A DNA stretch of 42,603 bases. Origin: an uncultured Lachnospiraceae bacterium. GTDB lineage: Bacteria; Bacillota; Clostridia; Lachnospirales; Lachnospiraceae. Within the stretch, counting starts at the first letter, position 1; each line of letters begins with the position of its first letter. The translations under genes and the position numbers were made by a program. The stretch spans positions 1 to 42,603 of the forward strand of contig CALDLG010000216.1 in NCBI GenBank assembly GCA_937910785.1, in the 5' to 3' direction. Shown piece after piece: positions 35,786-42,603 of this stretch. Under the pieces are notes generated by a model, which ran no database searches, had not been told where the DNA came from, and saw only the letters and a program-made list of their open reading frames with translations.

Positions 35786-36766
35786 ATGGAAAAAACGATT
35801 GATATGAACCATAAAAAGATATTAATTACCGGATTCTCCGGCTTCGTGGCAAGGCATTTTGTCGATTATCTGAGTACCCTGCGGATTGATGTGGAAATTT
35901 ACGGGATCGATATCAGAGAGCCGGCCTATGACATAAACAGCCATCTTCCCCATCTTAAAATAGATTTCAGAATACTGGATATGACGCGGATTGAAGAACT
36001 GGCTGACCTGTTTCGGGAATTTATGCCGGATTATATTCTGCACCTTGCGGCATACAGCAGCGTTGCGTACAGCTGGGTGAATCCGACGGAAAGCTTTATG
36101 AATAACAGCAATATCTTTCTGAATCTGATTCAGACCGTGCAGGAGCATAATCCGGAGTGCAGAGTATTATCGGTCGGTTCGTCCGAGGAATACGGCAATG
36201 TGGAGCGGGATAACCTGCCGCTTCGGGAGAACCAGCAGCTGCATCCGGTCAGCCCCTATGCCGTAGCAAGAGTTTCTCAGGAGATGCTCTCAAAGATTTT
36301 CGCGGAGGCTTTCGGACTGAATATCATTCTGACCAGATCCTTTAATCATATCGGGCCGCGGCAGGATGACCGCTTTGCGATACCGAGTTTTATCAAACGA
36401 ATTCTGGATATTAAAAGAACGGGGATGGAACAGGGAGAGATCGAGACAGGGGATATTACGGTGGTCCGGGATTTCGTGGATGTCCGGGATGTGGTGCGGG
36501 CATACTATCTGCTTCTTTTAAAGGGAAAATCCGGAGAAGTATATAATATCTGCTCAGGGAAGGGCATTTCCCTGAAAGAAATCATTGGGTTGATCGCAAA
36601 ACAGGCCGGCATATTGGTGACTACCAGGACGAATCCGGCGTTTGTCAGACCCCGCGACAATCCGATGATCGTCGGTTCTCCCTTTAAAATCGAATCCGAA
36701 CTGGGATGGAAACCCGAAATCGAGATTCAGGAAACGATACGGGATATGATAGAATATCAGATATGA
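35786..36766 (+). CDS. GDP-4-keto-6-deoxymannose reductase/GDP-mannose dehydratase-like SDR
   Basis: A 326-residue extended SDR. ILITGFSGFVARHF is the NAD(P)-binding turn (here G-x-x-G-x-x-A, with Ala22 where Gly is usual), DMTRIEELADLF and HLAAYSSVAYSW follow, then GSSEEYGNVE with the catalytic serine region and PYAVARVSQEML, where Y158 is followed by R162 instead of the usual Lys of YxxxK. The C-terminal half, NHIGPRQDDRF and VRDFVDVRDVV, matches Rmd-like reductases that make GDP-rhamnose-type sugars. Activity depends on whether Arg can replace Lys. Alternative: a related NDP-sugar epimerase. The only sugar-nucleotide short-chain dehydrogenase in the window. RBS GGGACAGGG lies immediately upstream of the ATG. 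Confidence 0.82.
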   Translation: MEKTIDMNHKKILITGFSGFVARHFVDYLSTLRIDVEIYGIDIREPAYDINSHLPHLKIDFRILDMTRIEELADLFREFMPDYILHLAAYSSVAYSWVNPTESFMNNSNIFLNLIQTVQEHNPECRVLSVGSSEEYGNVERDNLPLRENQQLHPVSPYAVARVSQEMLSKIFAEAFGLNIILTRSFNHIGPRQDDRFAIPSFIKRILDIKRTGMEQGEIETGDITVVRDFVDVRDVVRAYYLLLLKGKSGEVYNICSGKGISLKEIIGLIAKQAGILVTTRTNPAFVRPRDNPMIVGSPFKIESELGWKPEIEIQETIRDMIEYQI

Positions 36767-36798
36767 TAAAAAATTCCTGAAAGGAGCATGGCCCGGAT

Positions 36799-37929
36799 AT
36801 GGAAAAAACAGCGATTGATTTATTATGGGTCCGGCCGGGAAAGGTCGGCGGTACGGAATCTTATATCAGAAACCTGCTCGACGCGTTTCTGGAACTGGAA
36901 GAGGATTTTGATTTTACCCTGTTGGTTTCTCTGGATAATGCGGATACGTTCCGGAAATACGAAAAGGATAAGCGGTATCATCTTCTGACAGCCAATGTGG
37001 AATCGAAAAATATCGCGAAGAGGATTCTATGGCAGAATCTGTTTCAGAACCGTCTGCTGCGCAGGCATGGCTTCCGGAAGTGTTTTGAGCCGGTATACTG
37101 CAAGCCCTGGCTGAATGGAGGCATTCAGTATACCTGCGTGATCTTCGATTTACAGGCATACCATTATCCGGATTATCATCCTTTTCATGAAGTAGCGTAC
37201 TCCAGGCTGTGTTGGCGGATGGATGTTATGAACGCGGCGAGGATTATGACGACCTCAAACTGGGTGAAAAAGGATATCGAAGAGAAATACGGAAGAAAAG
37301 ACATCAGTGTCATTTATGTGCCGATTCTGATCAAAGAGAGCGAGATCGTGGATTTTGAACGGCTTCGGGAGAAATACGGCATTGAGAGAGGGCAGTTTTT
37401 TTACACGGTATGTCAGATGATACCGCATAAGAATCTGCAGACGCTGATTTGTGTGATGGAAAAAATCGTGCAGGCCGGGAAGGAAGGCAGGCCCTATGAC
37501 CTGCCGGGCAGACTGGTGATCAGCGGCGTGAACGGCAATGCTTCGGAGGAGCTGAAGAAACAGATTCGGGAAAAGGGACTGCAGGATGCGGTGATTCTGA
37601 CAGGATTTGTCAGCAATGAGGAGCGCAATACCCTGTATCAGAGCTGTCATACCTTTTTGTTTCCCAGTATTTTTGAAGGATTCGGAATGCCTCCGCTTGA
37701 GGCGATGCTTTTTAAAACGCGCGTCATTACGACAAGATGCGCATCGATTCCGGAAGTGACGCAGGGAAAGGCGGTCTATGTGGACGATCCGTTCAGCGCC
37801 GATGAGTGGATCGGGAAGCTTTTAGAGGAGACGGAACCGAAAACAGTTGATTTCAGTGTATACGATCCGGAAACGATTTCAAAGAAATATCTGCAGTTTT
37901 TGAAGGAACCCATATGGAAAAGAAAATAA
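36799..37929 (+). CDS. GT4 family glycosyltransferase
   Basis: A 376-residue GT-B enzyme. IDLLWVRPGKVGGTESYIRN has the glycine-rich acceptor loop; FYTVCQMIPHKNLQTLI and SIFEGFGMPPLEAM (EX7E) define the donor domain. The GFG-P-P-LEAM form is typical of mannosyl- and rhamnosyl-transferases such as WbdA-like and Mfp-type enzymes. AAGGAG lies 12 bases upstream of ATG 36799; a closer ATG at 36788 is out of frame and too near the site. The 3' end overlaps the next GT2 by 16 bases. Being directly after the SDR, it may use the sugar that the SDR makes; that is inference. Confidence 0.92.
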   Translation: MEKTAIDLLWVRPGKVGGTESYIRNLLDAFLELEEDFDFTLLVSLDNADTFRKYEKDKRYHLLTANVESKNIAKRILWQNLFQNRLLRRHGFRKCFEPVYCKPWLNGGIQYTCVIFDLQAYHYPDYHPFHEVAYSRLCWRMDVMNAARIMTTSNWVKKDIEEKYGRKDISVIYVPILIKESEIVDFERLREKYGIERGQFFYTVCQMIPHKNLQTLICVMEKIVQAGKEGRPYDLPGRLVISGVNGNASEELKKQIREKGLQDAVILTGFVSNEERNTLYQSCHTFLFPSIFEGFGMPPLEAMLFKTRVITTRCASIPEVTQGKAVYVDDPFSADEWIGKLLEETEPKTVDFSVYDPETISKKYLQFLKEPIWKRK

Positions 37930-38837
37930 GCGTTATACTGGTAAATTATAACGGCGGGAAATATAATGAGGCCTGCATCGATTCTCTGAGACGGAGCATG
38001 GATTTCAATAACGAATTTGAAGTCCGTCTGCAGATTATCGTTGTGGACAACGCTTCTACGGACGGTTCGGTCAGGGCGCTGCGGGAAAAGTACGGCAGTC
38101 AGATTGAACTGATTGAGTCGGCGGAAAATGAAGGATTTTCCGCGGCCAATAACAGGGGCATTCTGCGTGCGAAACAATGGGGCGCGGATTTTGTGCTGCT
38201 GCTCAATAATGATACGGAAATTGCGCCGGATATGATAAAATATTTATTGGAATGCGCGGACCGGTATCCTCAGAGTGTGATCGTCCCGAAAATCTACTAC
38301 AGCGGTGACAGAAAGCGCCTCTGGTTTGCCGGCGGAAGCGTTTCGTCCGTCGTCAGAAAAATCAGCCACGACGGCCTTGACCAGATCGATGAGGGGCAGT
38401 TTGACCGGGAAAGACAGATTCCATTCGCGACAGGCTGCTGTCTGTTTATTCCGGCAAAGGCGCTGGAACGGGCAGGACTGCTGGATGAAAGGTTTTTCCT
38501 GTATTATGAAGATGTGGAATACAGCTTCCGTTTACAGAAGAATGGCATTTCCATCCGTTACTGTCCGGAGGCATATCTGTATCATAAAGTAGGGGCCAGC
38601 TCCAAAGGGGAAGACAGCGCTCTGTGCGCTTATTATATTTCAAGAAACTGGCTGTTGTGCAGCCGGGAACACATGGGCAAAAGATTCTGGCTTTTTCTGT
38701 TGTATTATATTCCAAACCGGGCCGCGTGCTGTATGCTCTGGCTTTTTCGGGGAAAGCCGCAGCTTGTGAAGGCGGCGCTTTTGGGCATGCGGGATTATGC
38801 CCGGCGCAGGTTTGGAAAAACGGCATATTTCGGGTGA
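37914..38837 (+). CDS. GT2 family glycosyltransferase, rhamnosyltransferase-like
   Basis: A 307-residue GT-A enzyme. ISVILVNYNGGKYNEACI, IVVDNASTDGS, EGFSAANNRGI and LLLNNDTEIAPD are the pattern of the rhamnosyltransferase-like GT2 group (NxDxE type); YYEDVEYSFRL supplies the catalytic acidic residues. The tail has hydrophobic and basic patches (about residues 265-300) that may associate with the membrane. It overlaps the preceding GT4 by 16 bases, implying tight coupling. Rhamnose transfer is a family-based guess, compatible with the neighbouring SDR. Confidence 0.9.
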   Translation: MEKKISVILVNYNGGKYNEACIDSLRRSMDFNNEFEVRLQIIVVDNASTDGSVRALREKYGSQIELIESAENEGFSAANNRGILRAKQWGADFVLLLNNDTEIAPDMIKYLLECADRYPQSVIVPKIYYSGDRKRLWFAGGSVSSVVRKISHDGLDQIDEGQFDRERQIPFATGCCLFIPAKALERAGLLDERFFLYYEDVEYSFRLQKNGISIRYCPEAYLYHKVGASSKGEDSALCAYYISRNWLLCSREHMGKRFWLFLLYYIPNRAACCMLWLFRGKPQLVKAALLGMRDYARRRFGKTAYFG

Positions 38838-38867
38838 GATGGAATTGCGGAGGAACAGGAATATATT

Positions 38868-40679
38868 ATGGTAAATGAACTCAGGAAAGTAAAGGATGTC
38901 TGGAATAAATGTCAGTTTATTCTGACAAAACAGCAGAAGAAGATCGGTATACTGGTTTTTGGGATGACGCTGCTTGGCGCGGTTGTGGAAATGCTTGGCG
39001 TATCGGTGATTATCCCGTTTGTGCAGATTATGATATTGCCGGAGCAGCTGATGGAGAACCGGTATTTTGCGCCCGTTCTGGAGTGGTTTCATATCACTTC
39101 TTCCGGGCAGGTGATCGTTTTGCTCGGAATAGCGATCGCATTAGTATATGTGATAAAGAATGCCTATCTTGTGCTGCTGTCCTATTGCAGAATCCGGTAT
39201 TCGACGAAGGTACAGAGGGAACTGAGCATTTTGACGATGGAATCCTATATGAAAAGAGGATATCTGTTCTTTACGCAGGCCAATGTGGGAGATCTGCAAA
39301 GGGGTATTATCGATGATGTGGAGGGAGTATATCAGATCATCTTCCATTTCTTTCGTATGGCAACGGAACTTCTGGCCACTGCCGCGATTGTCATCTTTAT
39401 CATTTTTACGGACTGGCTGATGGCGCTCTGCGTCATTGTCGTTGCTCTTCTTTGCGTGTTGATTATCTTTTTCGGATTTCGCAGACCGATGCAGGAGCTT
39501 GGTTCAAAATTCTGGGAGAGCAACGGAGAAATGAAAAAGTATTCGCTGCAGGCATTTCAGGGAAGTAAAGAAATTCTGGCCATGAACAGACAGAGCTTTT
39601 TTATCAACCGCTACAGGGAAGAACTGGAGCGGCGGCAGAAAGCGCAGATCGGGCAGACCGTGGCGGTGGAAAGCCCCGCCTATGTGATCGAGGCGGTATG
39701 CGTGGCCGGTCTGATTCTTGCGGTGAGCATGCGGTTGTATTTCGGAATGGATGCGATCTCCTTTATTCCCAAACTGGCATCCTTTGCGATCGGCGCGTTT
39801 CGGATTCTTCCTTCTCTTGGCAGAGTGACCAGCAGTTTTACCCAGTTTGTGTACTTCGTTCCCGCCTTAAACTGCGCGTATGAGAATCTGAAGGAAGTCA
39901 GACAGCTGGAGCAGGAGAGGAAGGAAGAGGAGGAAACAGTGAATGCTTCCGGAATGGCGGCATGTGGAAAACAGTATGAGGGAGAAGGGGATGCATATCT
40001 GACAATAGAAAATCTCCACTGGAAATATCCGGGGGCGGAGAAGGAAGTTTTAAACGGTATCGATATCCGGATTGAGAAAGGCTCCTCCGTTGCCATTATC
40101 GGACATTCCGGCGCCGGCAAAACGACGCTGGCGGATGTAATACTGGGGCTATACCGACCCAGACAGGGCTGTGTCAGACTGGAAGGAAAGGACATCCGTA
40201 CCATGCCCGATGCGTGGTGCAGATATGTGGGATATATTCCCCAGATGGTCTATTTGATGGACGATACGATTCGCAATAATGTGGCCTTCGGGGTTGCCGG
40301 GCCCGACGACGATGATGTCTGGAAGGCTTTGGAGCAGGCGCAGCTGAAGGACTTTGTCGAGGGACTGCCCGATGGCCTGGATACGATTGTAGGCGACAGG
40401 GGTATCCGGTTTTCAGGCGGACAGAGGCAGAGAGTGGCGATTGCCAGAGCCCTGTATTATAATCCCCCGATACTGGTTCTGGATGAAGCGACTTCGGCAT
40501 TGGATACGGAGACGGAGACGGCGGTGGTCAACGCGATCAATGCCCTGCAGGGAGAAAAAACGCTGATTATCGTTGCGCATCGGCTTACGACGATAGAGAA
40601 CTGTGATGTCATTTATGAAATTACGGAAGGAAAGGCGGTTAAAAGAGAGAAAAGAGATATTTTACAGCCGTCGGTTTGA
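38868..40679 (+). CDS. ABC half-transporter, PglK/MsbA type (third of three)
   Basis: A 603-residue permease-ATPase with the shared VEMLGVSVIIPFVQIMI first helix and a complete ATPase domain: Walker A GHSGAGKTT (412-420), SGGQRQ (from 516), D539-E540 and H571. The region linking membrane and ATPase parts (about 343-375) is rich in Glu. Three such paralogues in one locus suggest heterodimers or parallel export routes. It ends the third block; a strong promoter overlaps its stop codon and begins the next one. Confidence 0.92.
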   Translation: MVNELRKVKDVWNKCQFILTKQQKKIGILVFGMTLLGAVVEMLGVSVIIPFVQIMILPEQLMENRYFAPVLEWFHITSSGQVIVLLGIAIALVYVIKNAYLVLLSYCRIRYSTKVQRELSILTMESYMKRGYLFFTQANVGDLQRGIIDDVEGVYQIIFHFFRMATELLATAAIVIFIIFTDWLMALCVIVVALLCVLIIFFGFRRPMQELGSKFWESNGEMKKYSLQAFQGSKEILAMNRQSFFINRYREELERRQKAQIGQTVAVESPAYVIEAVCVAGLILAVSMRLYFGMDAISFIPKLASFAIGAFRILPSLGRVTSSFTQFVYFVPALNCAYENLKEVRQLEQERKEEEETVNASGMAACGKQYEGEGDAYLTIENLHWKYPGAEKEVLNGIDIRIEKGSSVAIIGHSGAGKTTLADVILGLYRPRQGCVRLEGKDIRTMPDAWCRYVGYIPQMVYLMDDTIRNNVAFGVAGPDDDDVWKALEQAQLKDFVEGLPDGLDTIVGDRGIRFSGGQRQRVAIARALYYNPPILVLDEATSALDTETETAVVNAINALQGEKTLIIVAHRLTTIENCDVIYEITEGKAVKREKRDILQPSV

Positions 40680-40704
40680 TAATTGAAAGCAAAGATGATA
40701 TAAT
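40676..40704 (+). promoter_or_regulatory. strong extended -10 sigma-A promoter
   Basis: -35 TTGATA (40676-40681), a 17-base spacer and -10 TATAAT (40699-40704), preceded by TGA at 40696-40698 so that the extended -10 (TGnTATAAT) is met. The -35 overlaps the stop codon of the ABC gene. Predicted start near 40711, about 48 bases before the GTG start at 40760. This marks a new transcription unit. Confidence 0.8.
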
Positions 40705-40759
40705 ATGCGCAAAAGAAACCAGTTATGATAAAAGAGATCGATAAGGATGATACGGAATC

Positions 40760-42226
40760 GTGTTTACGCTGGAGAAGGAAACTGTTTTAAAAGATTATAC
40801 GGCGCTGAAAAAAATCGCGCATTTGTATATAAAACATAAAAAGTATGAAAAAGCGTTGAGAACGCTTTTTGCGGCATGCGGGGTAATGTATACATGCAAC
40901 CAGATTTATTGTGATGATGAAATAGAAGAGTATGTAAAGCAGATTGCCGGAGAGGTCTGTCAGGCTCCGGAAAAATACGCGCCGGGAAAGAAAGTCATGT
41001 TTTATGATGGTTTCGGCAATGACAGGCGGGGACTGGCTGTCATATACTTAAAGGCGTTGCTGGATGCGGGATATGATATTATTTATGTGACTTATGAGAA
41101 GCTGCGGCATTCTATCGGAGAGATCCGGAAGCTGCTCGATGAGAAGCAGATGATTTATATCAGACAGTATCATTTCATAGACCAGATGCGGGAGCTGAAC
41201 CGCATTGCGGCGAATTCCGGAGCATCTGCGGTTTTATTGTATATGTATCCGGATGATGTGGTGGGAGTCGGGGTGTTTTCTCTTTATGAAGGAAAACTGG
41301 AACGATATCTGATTAATCTGACAGATCATGCCTTCTGGATTGGAAAATCCGCATTGGATTATACGATTGAATACAGAAGCTACGGAGCCATCGTTTCGTA
41401 CGAAAAAAGGAAGATTGAAAAAGAGCGGATTCATATGCTGCCCTTTTATCCTCATATCAGACAGGAGGCGTTTGACGGGCTGGCCTTTGATACGGTCGGA
41501 AAGAAAATGATTTTTTCCGGCGGATCATTATATAAGACGTTCGGAGAAGACGGTCTGTATTATAAAATGATGGAAGAAATTCTGCGGATGGCGCCGGAGG
41601 TCATATTTTATTACGCGGGTGAGGGAGATACGACGAGATTAAACCGTCTGGCGTCAAAGTACCCTGGCCGGGTGTTTTACAGCGGAGAGCGGAAAGATTT
41701 TTATGAAGTGATTAAAAGATGTTATCTATATATTTCGACTTATCCCTATTTCGGCGGATTGATGACGCAGTATGCGCTGGCGGCAGGCAAGCTTCCGATC
41801 ACGTTAAACAGTGAGAAGACGGTTGGGGAACAGACGGCGGAGGTATCGGACGCGTGGTTTTTCGAAACGAAAGAGGAAATGCTGTCCGCGGTGAAAAGAT
41901 ACATCGTTGAGCCCTCTTACCTGCGGGAACAGGAGAAAAAAGTAAGGAATTCCATTATTTCACCGGACGGATTCGCAAAAGAGCTGCATGCCATTCTGGA
42001 AGTACAAAGAAGCAGTATTCCGGTTCGCTGGAAGCCGTTAAATACGGACGGGATACAGAGGGTGAGTCTGGAGAATATGAACAGGGAGAAGTACAGGGGG
42101 CTTTTCTGCCGGGTACGGACTCCGTTTTTATTCCTGAGATTTCCGATGAAATTTATCGGCGGATTGTGTTATAATATTACGCAGTATAAAACGAAAGGAA
42201 GACAGGGATGGATATTCAGGAAATGA
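40760..42226 (+). CDS. GT-B-like protein of unrecognised family, putative glycosyltransferase
   Basis: A 488-residue soluble protein with a GTG start. The first 75 residues are helical, possibly TPR-like (KHKKYEKALRTLF). Next, KVMFYDGFGNDRRGLAVIYL starts what looks like an N-terminal Rossmann domain, with a second domain beginning near KKMIFSGGSLYKTFGEDGLYY, then IFYYAGEGDTTRL and YLYISTYPYFGGLMTQYAL, in the order donor-strand, loop, terminal catalytic helix of GT-B enzymes. No EX7E motif is seen and I cannot assign a family. It follows a strong promoter, and its 3' end holds a second promoter-like sequence for the next gene. Glycosyltransferase function is inference from fold-like pattern and context. 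Confidence 0.6.
   Translation: MFTLEKETVLKDYTALKKIAHLYIKHKKYEKALRTLFAACGVMYTCNQIYCDDEIEEYVKQIAGEVCQAPEKYAPGKKVMFYDGFGNDRRGLAVIYLKALLDAGYDIIYVTYEKLRHSIGEIRKLLDEKQMIYIRQYHFIDQMRELNRIAANSGASAVLLYMYPDDVVGVGVFSLYEGKLERYLINLTDHAFWIGKSALDYTIEYRSYGAIVSYEKRKIEKERIHMLPFYPHIRQEAFDGLAFDTVGKKMIFSGGSLYKTFGEDGLYYKMMEEILRMAPEVIFYYAGEGDTTRLNRLASKYPGRVFYSGERKDFYEVIKRCYLYISTYPYFGGLMTQYALAAGKLPITLNSEKTVGEQTAEVSDAWFFETKEEMLSAVKRYIVEPSYLREQEKKVRNSIISPDGFAKELHAILEVQRSSIPVRWKPLNTDGIQRVSLENMNREKYRGLFCRVRTPFLFLRFPMKFIGGLCYNITQYKTKGRQGWIFRK
42146..42175 (+). promoter_or_regulatory. possible extended -10 promoter inside the end of the GT-B-like gene
   Basis: -10 TATAAT (42170-42175) with TGT at 42167-42169, which makes the extended TGnTATAAT; a weak -35 ATGAAA (42146-42151) stands 18 bases upstream. 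Predicted start near 42182, about 25 bases before the ATG at 42208. It lies in coding sequence, so it may be chance, but the extended -10 matches the promoter at 40676 closely. Confidence 0.5.
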
Positions 42227-42603
42227 TATTTGAGATCAAGGGCGATGAACAGGGCAGCCTTGTGCCAATGGAATCGCTGAGAAATATCCCTTTTGACATA
42301 AAGAGAATTTATTATATAACGAATACAAAGCAGGGAGTTGTCAGAGGACATCATGCGCACAGGGAATTGAAGCAGGTTCTTGTATGCGTGCATGGCTCCT
42401 GTAAGATCAGTCTGGACGACGGCACCGAAAAAAAAGAGGTGGTATTGGACCAGTATAATAAAGGAATTTATCTGGATTCCGTTCTGTGGAGAACCATGTA
42501 TGATTTTTCGCCGGATGCCGTGCTTCTGGTTCTGGCTTCCACATTATATGACGAGTCCGATTACATAAGGGATTATGATGAGTTTCTGAGTTATATCAAA
42601 ACC
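42208..42603 (+). CDS. FdtA/WxcM-type sugar 3,4-ketoisomerase (cupin), 3'-truncated by window edge
   Basis: The frame starts at ATG 42208, after AAAGGAAG, and overlaps the preceding gene by 19 bases; it is open at the last base. The 132 visible residues include RGHHAHRELKQVL (metal/catalytic-type histidines), VHGSCKISLDDG and the C-terminal LVLASTLYDESDYIRDYDEF, all typical of the FdtA/QdtA/WxcM cupin family (usually about 135-140 residues, so nearly complete). These enzymes convert dTDP-4-keto-6-deoxyglucose to a 3-keto isomer on the way to 3-amino-3,6-dideoxy sugars. The expected aminotransferase and N-acetyltransferase partners would lie downstream of the window. Confidence 0.93.
   Translation, partial: MDIQEMIFEIKGDEQGSLVPMESLRNIPFDIKRIYYITNTKQGVVRGHHAHRELKQVLVCVHGSCKISLDDGTEKKEVVLDQYNKGIYLDSVLWRTMYDFSPDAVLLVLASTLYDESDYIRDYDEFLSYIKT

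Noticed and set aside
36788..36988. 66-codon frame starting at ATG 36788
   Set aside because: It overlaps the well-supported GT4 at 36799 in another frame, and its ATG is only one base from the AAGGAG site.
1..42603. CRISPR arrays, insertion sequences, tRNA or phage attachment sites
   Set aside because: I saw no regularly spaced repeats, transposase motifs, terminal inverted repeats or tRNA-like cloverleaf; the only clear repeat is the 37-bp pair near 2.5 kb.

Overview
This 42.6-kb window is one dense, wholly plus-strand cell-surface glycan (capsule, exopolysaccharide or glycoprotein-glycan) biosynthesis locus. The Gram-positive style AGGAGG-type ribosome binding sites, sigma-A type promoters, frequent GTG/TTG starts, ATGA stop/start overlaps and the protein families suggest a Clostridia (Lachnospiraceae-like) Bacillota member. 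That assignment is inference; there is no rRNA or housekeeping gene here to anchor it. I see 36 genes, one broken by a frameshift and two cut by the window edges. I see no tRNA, rRNA, CRISPR array, transposase, phage gene or convincing rho-independent terminator, and no gene-free stretch longer than about 160 bases.

Layout. (A) 1-11075: an AsnB-like amidotransferase (5' end outside the window), a GT2, a GT11 fucosyltransferase broken by a frameshift, an ABC half-transporter of the PglK/MsbA type, a divergent GT11-like protein, a DUF6056-type membrane protein, a DUF5672 protein, a GT17 and a Wzy-like polymerase. (B) 11085-31987: an internal promoter, then the priming phosphoglycosyltransferase, GT4, hexapeptide acyltransferase, GT2, pyruvyltransferase, GT2, Wzx flippase, a GH88/GH105-like protein, an intact GT11, a second Wzy-like protein, a GT26-GT4 fusion, GT4, a radical SAM protein, GT4, an acyltransferase-3, a GT-D enzyme and a second ABC half-transporter. 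(C) 31987-40679: a large GT-C-like membrane protein, a polyprenol-phosphate GT2 with its DUF2304 partner, a second acyltransferase-3, a GDP-4-keto-6-deoxymannose reductase-like SDR, GT4, GT2 and a third ABC half-transporter. (D) 40676-42603: a strong extended -10 promoter, a GT-B-like protein and an FdtA/WxcM-type ketoisomerase cut off by the window end.

How the genes work together (inference from families). The priming enzyme at 11194 would load a sugar-1-phosphate on undecaprenyl phosphate. The GT26-GT4 fusion and the other soluble GTs would extend it. Acetyl, pyruvyl and possibly amide groups would be added by the two acyltransferase-3 proteins, the hexapeptide transferase, the pyruvyltransferase and the AsnB-like enzyme. 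The repeat would be flipped by Wzx and/or the ABC half-transporters and polymerised by one of two Wzy-like proteins. Three GT11 genes, the SDR and FdtA point to 6-deoxyhexoses such as fucose, rhamnose or 3-amino-3,6-dideoxyhexoses. Having three ABC half-transporters plus a Wzx, and two polymerases, suggests that several glycan assembly modules have been merged or duplicated.

Most notable points: the GT26-GT4 fusion; the radical SAM protein coupled to a GT4; the GT11-like protein that has lost the second Arg of HxRRxD; the frameshifted GT11 preceded by a 37-bp direct repeat; the DUF6056-DUF5672-GT17 block; a cytosolic GH88-like hydrolase; and an SDR with Arg in place of the catalytic Lys.
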